In this document: positions 31,521 through 40,984 of the stretch, piece by piece
Position numbering within the stretch: position 1 is the stretch's first letter
How the letters are laid out: each line of letters starts with the position of its first letter
Assembly (NCBI GenBank): GCA_947447615.1
Contig: CANFJQ010000006.1
Location: 1-44,541, forward strand
Length of the DNA: 44,541 bases
Direction of reading: 5' to 3'
Origin: Comamonadaceae bacterium
Lineage (GTDB): Bacteria > Pseudomonadota > Gammaproteobacteria > Burkholderiales > Burkholderiaceae_C
Notes under the pieces: model-generated
Database searches by the model: none
Told to the model about the DNA's origin: nothing
The model's input: only the letters and a program-made list of their open reading frames with translations
Translations under genes and position numbers: made by a program

Positions 31521-33485
31521 TCAGCGCGACACGATACCAAACGTGCCCGGCGCTTTTTCTATCAGGCCAAAAAATCGCACCAGGTCCACTTTGCTTCCGC
31601 TCACTTTCAAATCATCACTGAGCAAGGTATCTTGGATGCCTGCGCTACCAGCGATGATTTTTACGAACAAGGGTTTGGTCAATGTCAATGTGGCATTGGC
31701 CTCTGGGTGTTGGCCACGTTTGAAATGCAGCACCGCGTTGTCAATCCACAAAGCGTAGCTTTCTTTCTGGTCGCTGAGCGTAATATTGATGCGGTAGTTT
31801 TTTCCCTCCGCCGCCGGGCCGTCCAGGCTGGCGGCCATGGCTTCTAAAAAGCGCTCCATCGGCGTTTGCAGCAGCAACTCGATAGCGCCAGCCTTAGACA
31901 TGCCTTTGGCCGGCGGGCCATTGCGCAACTCTTGTGCGCCGCTTAAATAGGCGTTACGCCAGGTGGCGGACTCGGCGCTGTAGCCCATTTGCTCATAGGT
32001 TTTAGCCAGCAGTTCTTTGGCGGCTTTGTTGGAGGCATCAGCCATCACCACATGGTTGAGTAACTCGGCGGCCCAGCGCATATCGCCTTGGTCGAATGCC
32101 TTTTGCGCGGTGGCAATGGCTTTGTCTGCACCACCGGCTAAATCCACATAGCGCCTACCAGCGTCGGTGGGCGGCAGCGGGTTCAGGTGCGCCGGGTTGC
32201 CGTCGAAAAAGCCCAGGTAATACTGGTACACCGCTTTGACGTTGTGGCGCAAATCGCCATAGTGGCCGCGCACCGCCATAAAGTCGGCGAGCGATTTGGG
32301 TAGCTGCACTTTGTCGGCAATCTCTGAGGGCGTGTAACCCGCGTTCATCAGGCGCACAGTTTGATCATGGGTGTATTTATAAACATCGCGGTGCATGGTG
32401 ATGAACTGCTGGATATTCGCATTGCCCCAAATCGGCCAGTGGTGCGAAGCGATATACACCTCGGCCTCGCGGGTTTGCTCTAGGGCCTGTTCCATGTAGG
32501 TGGCCCAGCGCAAAGCGTCGCGCACTTTGGCGCCGCGTATGGGCAGCAAGTTGTGCATGGTTTGCGACAGGTTTTCTGCACCGTCGTACAGCTTCTTGGA
32601 AGGTATAGAGAAGCTCAACTCCGCAGGACATTCCGCATTGGGCACGTTGTGAAATACAAAGTCCACACCGTCGATTTGCATGGACTGCTTGGCCTGGTAG
32701 ATCAACCAATTCGGCGTCAAGATGCCGATGCTGCCGTAGATCACATCCTTACCCAACCCCGTGTCCACATTGCCTTTGGCGCTGCGCGGCAGGTCACGGC
32801 CAAACTGGTACACCGAGCGCCGCCCCATGGCCGTACCCACCAACACGTTTTCGCTAGTGGCCTCTTCCATAAAACCGGCAGGGGCCACGATAGGCACTTT
32901 GCGCTGTGCCGCATCTTGCTGGGACAAGACGCCCAGCGCGCCGCCGAAATGGTCGGCATGTGCATGCGTCAGCACCAAGCCGCTGACCGGTTTTTTGCCC
33001 AGGTGCTGCTCGGCAAAGGCCATGGCCGCTGCTGCGGACTCGCGCGAGGTGAGCGCATCGACCACGATCCAGCCGGTCTTGCCTTCGATGAGGGTGATGT
33101 TGGCAATATCAAAACCACGCAACTGGTACACGCCGTCCATCACCTTATAGAGGCCAATATTCGCGTTGAGCTGGGCGTGGCGCCATAGGCTGGGGTTGAC
33201 GGTATCGGGCGCTGCGCCTTGCAAAAAATCATAGGCCGCAAAGTCGCGCAAGACGCTGCCGTCGGCTGCCAGTATCTTGCCCGTAGGCCGCGCAATCAGG
33301 CCGCGTTTGGCATCTTCAAAGTCTTGCCCTGAAGCAGCGGCTATGGCCTGAGCAAAGGTGGTATTTTCCTTCTGCGTGCTGGGGCTAGCATCGCTACTGG
33401 CGCCGCCTATGCCTGGGTTTTTACCGCAGGCGGCCAGGGCCAATGCGGTGACTGCGACTGCCACGAAAGAGAGCGGGCGGAGCAT
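31521..33485 (-). CDS. Alkyl/aryl-sulfatase, metallo-beta-lactamase fold (SdsA1-like), lipoprotein
   Basis: Lipobox ALAAC; THAHADHFGG metal-binding motif; full-length alkyl sulfatase with C-terminal SCP2-like domain. Confidence 0.92.
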   Translation of the reverse strand: MLRPLSFVAVAVTALALAACGKNPGIGGASSDASPSTQKENTTFAQAIAAASGQDFEDAKRGLIARPTGKILAADGSVLRDFAAYDFLQGAAPDTVNPSLWRHAQLNANIGLYKVMDGVYQLRGFDIANITLIEGKTGWIVVDALTSRESAAAAMAFAEQHLGKKPVSGLVLTHAHADHFGGALGVLSQQDAAQRKVPIVAPAGFMEEATSENVLVGTAMGRRSVYQFGRDLPRSAKGNVDTGLGKDVIYGSIGILTPNWLIYQAKQSMQIDGVDFVFHNVPNAECPAELSFSIPSKKLYDGAENLSQTMHNLLPIRGAKVRDALRWATYMEQALEQTREAEVYIASHHWPIWGNANIQQFITMHRDVYKYTHDQTVRLMNAGYTPSEIADKVQLPKSLADFMAVRGHYGDLRHNVKAVYQYYLGFFDGNPAHLNPLPPTDAGRRYVDLAGGADKAIATAQKAFDQGDMRWAAELLNHVVMADASNKAAKELLAKTYEQMGYSAESATWRNAYLSGAQELRNGPPAKGMSKAGAIELLLQTPMERFLEAMAASLDGPAAEGKNYRINITLSDQKESYALWIDNAVLHFKRGQHPEANATLTLTKPLFVKIIAGSAGIQDTLLSDDLKVSGSKVDLVRFFGLIEKAPGTFGIVSR

Positions 33486-33543
33486 GGGTTATTTCCTTCA
33501 GATGGGCTTACAACTAGGTCCTGGGGTAGACATGGAAAGGGGC

Positions 33544-34041
33544 TTATTTCAGTAACTGCCGGGCATCCTTGAGCAAGAGCAGCAATTGCTGCGCGCGCAA
33601 AGGCGATGGCACGAAACCAAAACGGGTGTAGAAGGCGGCGGCTTCTTGGTCCAGCGGATGCGTCAGCATGGCGCGCACACCGGCTTGTTCGCTGATGAGC
33701 ACGGTGCGCGCAATGGCATCTTGCAAAAGACCCCAACCCAAGCCGCGCCCTTGCGCGCTGGTAGACACCGCTAAACGTGCCAACAAAACCACGGGCAAGG
33801 GATAGTGGCCCATGCCTTTGCGCATGCGCTCGGGCACCTCAAAGGTATCGATCTGGCCTACTGTCAGGCTGAAATAACCCAGCACCTGGTCTTCATCGGC
33901 TGCGACAAAGGTCTTGGTCGAACCTGCGCCTTGGGCCTGTCTGGCGTGGCGCACTAGCCAATCGTTAAGCACTGGCTTGCCGCAATCAAATTCCTCCAGC
34001 TTATGGCGGGGCGCCAGTAGCTCTGGCCTGCGCAAACTCAC
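33544..34041 (-). CDS. GNAT family acetyltransferase, probable TacT/AtaT-type toxin
   Basis: LEEFDCGKPVLNDWLVRHARQAQGAGSTKTFVAADEDQVLGYFSL..., LAVSTSAQGRGLGWGLLQDAI; overlaps upstream DUF1778 gene. Confidence 0.88.
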   Translation of the reverse strand: MSLRRPELLAPRHKLEEFDCGKPVLNDWLVRHARQAQGAGSTKTFVAADEDQVLGYFSLTVGQIDTFEVPERMRKGMGHYPLPVVLLARLAVSTSAQGRGLGWGLLQDAIARTVLISEQAGVRAMLTHPLDQEAAAFYTRFGFVPSPLRAQQLLLLLKDARQLLK

Positions 34042-34328
34042 GGGGTTTCCCAGGGGGCTTGGCGGGCGAATAAATTGCGCAATCCTTCATTGGCTTGCGC
34101 GGGTTGGTCCAACAAATCTACAAAGCTTTGGTACTGCGCGCCCGACACCATGAATAGGCGTTGATCGAGCAAGGTCTGTTCAGCTGCCAGGCAGGCACTG
34201 TCCAAAATGAAATCGGTCAGCGACTTGTGCGCCACCTCCGCAGCCCGCCGCAAGACAAGCTCTTGTTCTTGGGTGGCGCGTAGGCCCAAACGGGCGGAAC
34301 GGGTGCTGGCGGGAGCTAGGGCGGACAT
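34038..34328 (-). CDS. DUF1778 ribbon-helix-helix antitoxin (TacA-like)
   Basis: RLGLRATQEQELVLRRAAEVAHKSLTDFILDSACLAAEQTLLDQRLFMV; 4-bp overlap with GNAT gene. Confidence 0.9.
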   Translation of the reverse strand: MSALAPASTRSARLGLRATQEQELVLRRAAEVAHKSLTDFILDSACLAAEQTLLDQRLFMVSGAQYQSFVDLLDQPAQANEGLRNLFARQAPWETP

Positions 34329-34451
34329 GGGCAGACCTCATGGAGCGGGAAAGTATGGCGGGGATGTTAGTACATATGACATACAAAATCCAGCCCGGCC
34401 CGCGCTATTGCCCCTAAAACCCTGTTGGCGCTGTGACGGGAGGCGCCGTCC

Positions 34452-37400
34452 TCAAGCCAACAAAGCCACATTCCCACCCGCTGCGGTGGTGTTGACCGTC
34501 ACCGTGCGCTCAGCGCAAAAGCGGTACAGATAATGCGGGCCGCCGGCTTTGGGGCCGGTGCCGCTCAGGCCTTCGCCGCCAAAGGCCTGCACGCCGACCA
34601 CGGCGCCGATCATGTTGCGGTTGATATAGACATTGCCGGTATGCGCCGCCTGCGCCATGGCCTGGGCGCGGCTGTCGATGCGGGTTTGGATGCCCAGCGT
34701 CAGGCCATAGCCCAGGGCGTTGATCTGCTCTATGGTGTCCAGCGGATCGCCCTGCCAGCGCAGCACTTGCAGCACCGGCCCAAAAATTTCGGCATCCACC
34801 TCAGCCACGCTTTGCACTAGGTAGGCATGTGGCGCGATGCGGTTCGGTAGCGCACAACAATCCTGCGCCAACGCCGCCTGCCAAGCGGGGCCAAACAAAC
34901 ACATGCGGCGCGCATGCAGGCGCGCGATATGGGCTTGCAATGTGGCGGCTGCCTCCGCGTCAATCACCGGCCCCAGGTCGGTGGCCAGGTCTGCCGGGTC
35001 GCCCACGCGCAGTTGCTGCGCCGCGCCGCGCAGCATCTCCAACACGGTGTCTGCAATATCAGCATGCACGCACAACAAGCGCAGCGCCGAACAGCGTTGT
35101 CCGGCAGAGCGAAATGCGCTGCTGATCACCGCATCGACCACTTGCTCGGGCAGTGCCGACGAGTCCACCACCATCGCATTAATGCCGCCAGTCTCGGCAA
35201 TCAAGGGCACGATAGGGCCGGGCTTTTGTGCCAACGCACGCTGAATGATTTTGGCCACCTCGGTAGAGCCGGTAAACACTACGCCCGCCACGCCGGGCTG
35301 CGCCACCAGCGCCGCGCCTACGCTCTCGCCCGGCCCGTGCAGTAGCTGCAAAGCGTCCTGCGGAACGCCTGCCGCGTGCAGCAAGCGCAAAGCCTCTGCC
35401 GCGATCAGCGGCGTTTGTTCGGCAGGCTTGGCCAGCACGGTGTTGCCGGTGGCCAGCGCCGCAGCAATCTGCCCCACACAAATAGCCAGCGGAAAATTCC
35501 AGGGGCTGATACACACCCATACGCCGCGCCCGCACAGTTGCAGCGTATTGGTCTCACCCGTCACACCGGGCTGCCAGTGCGCGCTGTCGGTTTGCATACC
35601 GGCGGAGCGGCTTGCGGCGCCCACGCCTGACCATGCGTGACCGTGCGCCACCGGCATGGAAACCGGCTGCATGATGCGCAGCGCCTCGTGTGCGTAGTAG
35701 CGCAAAAAGTCCACCGCTTCGCGCACTTCAGATTGCGCATCGCCCCAGGTTTTGTGCGCCTCGCGCACCAGCAAAGCACACAGCGCCGGGCTGTGTTGCT
35801 CCAGGCTGTCTGCGGCGCGCAGCAAGGCCGCGCTACGCTGCTCCACGGGCGTGCGGGCCCAGGTTTTAAATCCGGCTGCTGCGCGCTGCATCGCGTTTTG
35901 CACATCCTGCAGAGTCGCCTGCGCCAGCGCAGCAGGCATGGGATGCGCCAGGGCATGCAGATAGGGCGCGCGCATATCCGGCACCGTGAAGTCCAGCCCC
36001 ACGCTATTTGCGCGTGCGCCTTGGCCGTTGCCAAAGAGTTGCGGCGGAAGTGGCAAAGCGCCCGAGGGCTCCAGGCGCAGCGGCGAAATCAGCAAATCGC
36101 GCACGCTTAAATGGGGGTCAGCCAGTTGGTGCACAAAAGACGAGTTGGCGCCGTTCTCCAGCAAGCGGCGCACCAGGTAAGCGAGCAAGTCTTTGTGCGC
36201 CCCCACCGGCGCATATACGCGGCAGGCCATGAGTGGGTTTTTCAGCACCTCGCGGTACACGCCCTCGCCCATGCCGTGCAGGCGCTGCAACTCAAACGCG
36301 CCGCCGCTGCGCGCGCCCATTTGCGCAATGGCCGCTATCGTGGCTGCGTTGTGCGTGGCGAATTGGGGGTAGATCACATCGGGCGCGTCCAGCAGGGCGC
36401 CAGCGCAGGCCAGGTAAGAAATATCGGTATGGTGCTTGTGCGTAAATACCGGGTAATGCGGCAGGCCCAGCTCCTGGGCGCGTTTGATTTCGGCATCCCA
36501 ATACGCGCCTTTTACCAAGCGGCACATCAGACCTACCCCATGTTGGCGCGCCATGGCCACCACGGTATGTACCAGTTCCAAGGCGCGGCTTTGGTAAGCC
36601 TGCAAAGCCAGGCCCAGGCCGCGCCACTGCGGCCAGTGCTGCGCCACGCGCTGCAACAAAGCGTCCAACACTTCGAGCGACAACTCCAGGCGCTCCACCT
36701 CTTCGGCATCAATCGTCAGGTTGATATCGGCGCGTGCCGCTTGCTCGCACAAGCTCCACACCCGTGGCAGCAACTCGGCCATAACGCGCGCGCTTTGGCC
36801 GTCTTCGTAGCGCGGGTGCAGCGCACTCAGTTTGATGCTGATGCCGTCATTGCCTTGCGGCCCGCGACCGGGCACGGCGGCCTGCGCCAGGGCGCTTATC
36901 GCGTCGCTATAACTTTGCCAATAGCGCAGCGCGTCGGCATCTGTGCGCGCACCCTCGCCCAGCATGTCATACGAAAAACGCAGGCCCTGGCTTTGCGCCT
37001 GGCGGGCCGTATCAGCATGGCGCATGGCCTCGGCCATGGTCTGGCCCAGCACAAACTGGCGGCCTAGCAATTGCACCGCGCGCAGCGTGGCGGCCACCAC
37101 GGTGTGCGCGCCCAAGCGGCCCATCAAGCCGCTGCCGCTGGTAGCGCCTTGGGCATCGGGCAAAAAGTGTTTGGACATGGCAATCGCCGCGCGCGACAAA
37201 CGCGCCAGCACCTGGTCGCCGGCCTGCGCAAAATCGGCGCGGCCCAGCTGGTCGGCGGTCAGGGCGATGGCGGTGTCCATGTCCGGCACGCGCAAAAGCG
37301 CTTCGGCCAGGCGCATCAGGGCCAGGCCCTCGGCGCTGGAAATGGGGTATTCCTGCAACAAGCTTTCCATGGCCCAAAACGGCGCCGGGTGGTCGCGCAC

Positions 37401-37532
37401 GGTTTGCACCCAGGGCGCGGCCACTTGCGCGGCAGCGGCCCAGTCCAGCTTGTCTTGCAAGCTGCGCAGGCGCTCTGCCACGATCTCGGCCTCGGGAAGG
37501 TAGGGCTGGGGAAGGCGTTGCTGCATCAACAT
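34452..37532 (-). CDS. putA: Bifunctional proline dehydrogenase / delta-1-pyrroline-5-carboxylate dehydrogenase
   Basis: 1026 aa; PRODH domain (MCRLVKGAYWDAEIKRAQELGLPHYPVFTHKHHTD) plus ALDH domain (NFPLAICVGQIAAALATGNTVLAKPAEQTPLIA, VFTGSTEVA, RSAGQRCSALR). Confidence 0.97.
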   Translation of the reverse strand: MLMQQRLPQPYLPEAEIVAERLRSLQDKLDWAAAAQVAAPWVQTVRDHPAPFWAMESLLQEYPISSAEGLALMRLAEALLRVPDMDTAIALTADQLGRADFAQAGDQVLARLSRAAIAMSKHFLPDAQGATSGSGLMGRLGAHTVVAATLRAVQLLGRQFVLGQTMAEAMRHADTARQAQSQGLRFSYDMLGEGARTDADALRYWQSYSDAISALAQAAVPGRGPQGNDGISIKLSALHPRYEDGQSARVMAELLPRVWSLCEQAARADINLTIDAEEVERLELSLEVLDALLQRVAQHWPQWRGLGLALQAYQSRALELVHTVVAMARQHGVGLMCRLVKGAYWDAEIKRAQELGLPHYPVFTHKHHTDISYLACAGALLDAPDVIYPQFATHNAATIAAIAQMGARSGGAFELQRLHGMGEGVYREVLKNPLMACRVYAPVGAHKDLLAYLVRRLLENGANSSFVHQLADPHLSVRDLLISPLRLEPSGALPLPPQLFGNGQGARANSVGLDFTVPDMRAPYLHALAHPMPAALAQATLQDVQNAMQRAAAGFKTWARTPVEQRSAALLRAADSLEQHSPALCALLVREAHKTWGDAQSEVREAVDFLRYYAHEALRIMQPVSMPVAHGHAWSGVGAASRSAGMQTDSAHWQPGVTGETNTLQLCGRGVWVCISPWNFPLAICVGQIAAALATGNTVLAKPAEQTPLIAAEALRLLHAAGVPQDALQLLHGPGESVGAALVAQPGVAGVVFTGSTEVAKIIQRALAQKPGPIVPLIAETGGINAMVVDSSALPEQVVDAVISSAFRSAGQRCSALRLLCVHADIADTVLEMLRGAAQQLRVGDPADLATDLGPVIDAEAAATLQAHIARLHARRMCLFGPAWQAALAQDCCALPNRIAPHAYLVQSVAEVDAEIFGPVLQVLRWQGDPLDTIEQINALGYGLTLGIQTRIDSRAQAMAQAAHTGNVYINRNMIGAVVGVQAFGGEGLSGTGPKAGGPHYLYRFCAERTVTVNTTAAGGNVALLA

Positions 37533-37681
37533 GGGTATGGCTCCTTGCGCTTGACGGTTGTCGTTTTCCGCTTTGGGAATTACGGTTTGCGGGCGACGGG
37601 TTTGGTGTAAAGCGCTATATTCCCACCGGTTAAGGTAAATATTTGTCTTTATTTCTGTCGCTTTATAGTGAATAACTCAAT

Positions 37682-38161
37682 ATGACCACCCCTGCCGCCA
37701 GCCTGGACCGCACCGACCTGAAGATTCTGCGCGCCTTGCAGGAAGACGGGCGCATCTCCAACCTCAAGCTGGCCGAGGCCGTGGCCTTGTCGCCCACTGC
37801 CGTGCTGGCGCGGGTGCAGCGCCTGGGCAAAGAGGGCTTTATCTTGGGCTACCAAGCGCACCTGAACCCGGCCAAGCTGGGCGCGGGCCTGATGGTGTTT
37901 GTAGAAGTGCTGCTAGACCACACCACACCGCATGTGTTTGAGGCCTTCAAAGCGGCAGTGCAAGTGCGCCCCGAAATCATGGAATGCCATATGGTGGCCG
38001 GCGGCTTTGACTACCTGCTCAAAACCCGCATGGCCGACATGGCCGCCTACCGCGACTTCGCCGGCACCGTGCTGTGGCAACTCCCCGGCGTGCGCGAAAC
38101 CCGCACCTATGCGGTGATGGAAGAAGTGAAAAACAGCACGTACATTCCAATCAAGGGGTGA
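37682..38161 (+). CDS. Lrp/AsnC family transcriptional regulator (divergent from putA, PutR-like)
   Basis: LDRTDLKILRALQEDGRISNLKLAEAVALSPTAVLARVQRLGKEGFILGYQAHLN... Confidence 0.95.
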   Translation: MTTPAASLDRTDLKILRALQEDGRISNLKLAEAVALSPTAVLARVQRLGKEGFILGYQAHLNPAKLGAGLMVFVEVLLDHTTPHVFEAFKAAVQVRPEIMECHMVAGGFDYLLKTRMADMAAYRDFAGTVLWQLPGVRETRTYAVMEEVKNSTYIPIKG

Positions 38162-38254
38162 TGGGCCCAAGGCTCATGCGCTGCCCCACAAATAGATCTT
38201 CAAACTGTCAAAAACCCATCTTTATCTATGCGCCATTGGCGTACAATAAATGGC

Positions 38255-38566
38255 ATGGAATTTATTGAGACGCCGACCTTCACGCGTTTGCTTAAGCTGC
38301 TGATGACGGACGAGGAATACCGTCAAATGCAAAATGTCCTGGTGGTAGACCCTGCGTGCGGCAAACTGATCCCAGGCGGCGGGGGCATCCGCAAATTGCG
38401 GCATGCGCTTGCAGGGCGAGGCAAAAGCGCAGGTGTGCGGGCTATTTACTACTGGATCAAAAGCGAACACCAGATTTACATGCTGGTGGTGTACCCCAAA
38501 TCCAGCAAAGACAACCTATCGGACAAAGAGATCGCCGTGTTGCGCGAACTCGTGAAGGAACTCTAA
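38255..38566 (+). CDS. RelE/HigB-type toxin
   Basis: MEFIETPTFTRLLKLLMTDEEYRQMQNVLVVDPACGKLIPGGGGIRKLRHALAGRGKSAGVRAIYYWIKSEHQIYMLVVYPKSSKDNLSDKE. Confidence 0.9.
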   Translation: MEFIETPTFTRLLKLLMTDEEYRQMQNVLVVDPACGKLIPGGGGIRKLRHALAGRGKSAGVRAIYYWIKSEHQIYMLVVYPKSSKDNLSDKEIAVLRELVKEL

Positions 38567-38568
38567 AG

Positions 38569-38859
38569 ATGGACAAAGTTTTGTTTGATGACTTGGTTAA
38601 CAGCTTGCAAGAAGCGCGTGCCATAGCGAAAGGGCAAGCTGGTGCTTCGCGGCGATTTGAACTGCCAGCGCCGGACGCCAAGGCGGTACGCGAGCAGATT
38701 GGTTTGTCACAAAGCGAGTTTGCCGACCTCATGCGCGTGAGTGTCAAAACCCTGCAAAACTGGGAGCAACACCGACGTGAGCCAACCGGGCCAGCCGCTG
38801 CCTTGTTAAAGATTGTGGCCGCTTCACCCCAGCTGGCCTTGAAATCCTTGCACGCCTAA
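38569..38859 (+). CDS. XRE-family helix-turn-helix antitoxin (HigA-like)
   Basis: VREQIGLSQSEFADLMRVSVKTLQNWEQHRREPTGPAAALLKIV; 2 bp downstream of toxin gene. Confidence 0.9.
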   Translation: MDKVLFDDLVNSLQEARAIAKGQAGASRRFELPAPDAKAVREQIGLSQSEFADLMRVSVKTLQNWEQHRREPTGPAAALLKIVAASPQLALKSLHA

Positions 38860-38918
38860 ACGAGAACACATTCGCCTAGCGGCTAAGGTTCGCATCTACC
38901 TTTTTGTGAACGACATAC

Positions 38919-39839
38919 CTAATGCCCCAACCCCGCATACGCCAGCGCAATCGCGCAGGCCAGGCGAGCGTTATTGAGCACCAGGGCGATATTCGATGCA
39001 AGGCTGTCGCCGCCAGTAAGTTCGTTGACGCGGGCCAGCAAAAACGGGGTGCTGGCTTTGCCGCTGATGCCTTGGGCGCTGGCTTCTTGCAGGGCCTGGG
39101 CGACGGCGCGGTCTATGGTGCCTCGCTCCATGGCATGCGCTTGCGGTATCGGGTTGGCCACCACCATGCCGCCCGGCAGGCCCAGCGCCCACTGCGCGTG
39201 CATGGCCTTTGCGATAGCGTGCGCGGAGTCCAGCCGGTAGTCCACCTTAAAACCACTTTCGCGGGTAAAAAATGCGGGCAAGGCCTCGGTTTGGTAGCCC
39301 ACTACCGGCACGCCCTGGGTTTCTAAATACTCCAAGGTTAGGCGCAAATCGAGTATCGACTTCGCCCCCGCGCACACCACCGCCACGGGGGTTTGCGCCA
39401 GCTCTTGCAAGTCCGCCGAGATATCAAAACTTTGCTCCGCGCCCCGGTGTACGCCGCCGATGCCGCCAGTGGCAAACACGCGTATGCCCGCCAGCGCGGC
39501 GATGCGCATGGTGGCGGCCACGGTGGTCGCGCCATCAGCGCCTGCGGCCACGACAAAGCCCATGTCGCGGCGGCTAACCTTGGTCACCGCATGGCCGGCG
39601 CGGCCCAGGCGCTCGATCTGCGCGGCGGACAAACCGGCTTGCAAGCGTCCCTGCACGATAGCCACCGTGGCCGGCACGGCGCCATGGGCGCGCACTTCGG
39701 CCTCGACCCGCAGCGCCGTCTCAACATTCTGCGGGTACGGCATGCCGTGCGAAATAATGGTGGACTCCAAAGCCACCACCGCCTGCCCTTGGGCCAGGGC
39801 GGTTTGTACTTCGGGGGCGATGTCTAAATACGGGTTCAT
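38919..39839 (-). CDS. psuG: Pseudouridine-5'-phosphate glycosidase
   Basis: ALESTIISHGMPYPQNVETALRVEAEVRAHGAVPATVAIVQGRLQAGLS..., FATGGIGGVHRGAEQSFDISADLQEL; internal ATG at 39839 used. Confidence 0.94.
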   Translation of the reverse strand: MNPYLDIAPEVQTALAQGQAVVALESTIISHGMPYPQNVETALRVEAEVRAHGAVPATVAIVQGRLQAGLSAAQIERLGRAGHAVTKVSRRDMGFVVAAGADGATTVAATMRIAALAGIRVFATGGIGGVHRGAEQSFDISADLQELAQTPVAVVCAGAKSILDLRLTLEYLETQGVPVVGYQTEALPAFFTRESGFKVDYRLDSAHAIAKAMHAQWALGLPGGMVVANPIPQAHAMERGTIDRAVAQALQEASAQGISGKASTPFLLARVNELTGGDSLASNIALVLNNARLACAIALAYAGLGH

Positions 39840-40768
39840 AGTAGGGTGTGTTGCATGTGGTGTTGCACGGCCTGCACGCTCAGCGCCGAGGCGTTGGCTG
39901 CAGGGCTGCCTAAGGTAATTTCGGCACAGGCCATGGCCCACGCCAGCGCCTTCTCTAGCGGCCAGCCCTGCAAGTGACCATACACCAAGCCGCCCATCAA
40001 GGCATCGCCCGCGCCGGTAGCGCTGAGCACCGGCACTGCGCGCGCCGCGCGGTGGCCGCAGCGGCCATCGGCATCGCACCAGGCCACGCCTTGCGCGCCC
40101 AGGCTGATCAGCACCCGGCCCACGCCCTGGCGGTGCAAGGCCAGCGCAGCGTCGCACGCGTCTTGCGTGCTGGCAATAGTGCGGCCCCACAAAGCCTGCG
40201 CTTCCAAGCGGTTGGCCTTCAGCGTGTGGACATGCGCCAGCACCGCGCCCAGACGCGTGCACTTGGCCACCGACACCGCCTCGGCAAACAGCGCCGGGTG
40301 CGCCACCTCGGTGGCCAGCCACTGCCACACATCGGGCCGCAAATTGCAGTCCGCCACCAACACCGCCGCGCTGCGCAAGAGCGCCACGTGCGGCTGCAAT
40401 AGTGCAGGCGTGAGCGCGTCCATGATGTCCATGTCGTTGACCGCCACATCCATATCGCCATCGGCGCGGTGCAGGCACACATAGGTTGCGCTGCGCTGGC
40501 CGGGCAGCGTCAGGCAGGCACGCATATCCAGCCCCATGGCCGCGCCCGATTGCCGCAAAGCCTGGCCAAACACATCGTCGCCCAGCGCCCCCAGCAAGCG
40601 CGCGTGTTGCCCCAGGCGCACCAAGTTTTCCGCCACATTGCGCGCAACCCCGCCGGGGCTGCACTGCACCTGGCCGGGATTGGAATCGCCCGCACGCAGC
40701 GCGCTGTGCGCATGAACGGAGACATCCATGTTGATGCCGCCTAGGAGGGTGATGTGGGGTGGGGACAT
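39836..40768 (-). CDS. psuK: PfkB-family carbohydrate kinase, probable pseudouridine kinase
   Basis: LGGINMDVSVHAHSALRAGDSNPGQVQCSPGGVARNVAENLVRLG..., SATGAGDALMGGLVYG; 4-bp overlap with psuG. Confidence 0.88.
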   Translation of the reverse strand: MSPPHITLLGGINMDVSVHAHSALRAGDSNPGQVQCSPGGVARNVAENLVRLGQHARLLGALGDDVFGQALRQSGAAMGLDMRACLTLPGQRSATYVCLHRADGDMDVAVNDMDIMDALTPALLQPHVALLRSAAVLVADCNLRPDVWQWLATEVAHPALFAEAVSVAKCTRLGAVLAHVHTLKANRLEAQALWGRTIASTQDACDAALALHRQGVGRVLISLGAQGVAWCDADGRCGHRAARAVPVLSATGAGDALMGGLVYGHLQGWPLEKALAWAMACAEITLGSPAANASALSVQAVQHHMQHTLL

Positions 40769-40984
40769 GGGCGTGCAGCGCAAAGGCCGCCGTACTGTAC
40801 TTCAGGCGAGATAGCCGACCTAAGCAGCCTCCACACCGCAGTCGCGCACCGTGGGCAGTGGCTAAAAAATATTTTCAGCCGGTAAATGAATTTGCCATTT
40901 TGATTCCCGAAAAATACCAAAAATAATTATTTCAATATTCGTTACTAAATAAACTATGAATTCACATTTTCAATCTATTGAGTT

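Noticed and set aside
36111-37067. 318-aa plus-strand ORF opposite putA
   Set aside because: Shadow ORF; putA homology covers the same bases.
39840-40664. N-terminal extension of the psuG ORF to 40664
   Set aside because: Out-of-frame overlap with psuK; the conserved PsuG start MNPYLDIAPEVQ is at 39839.
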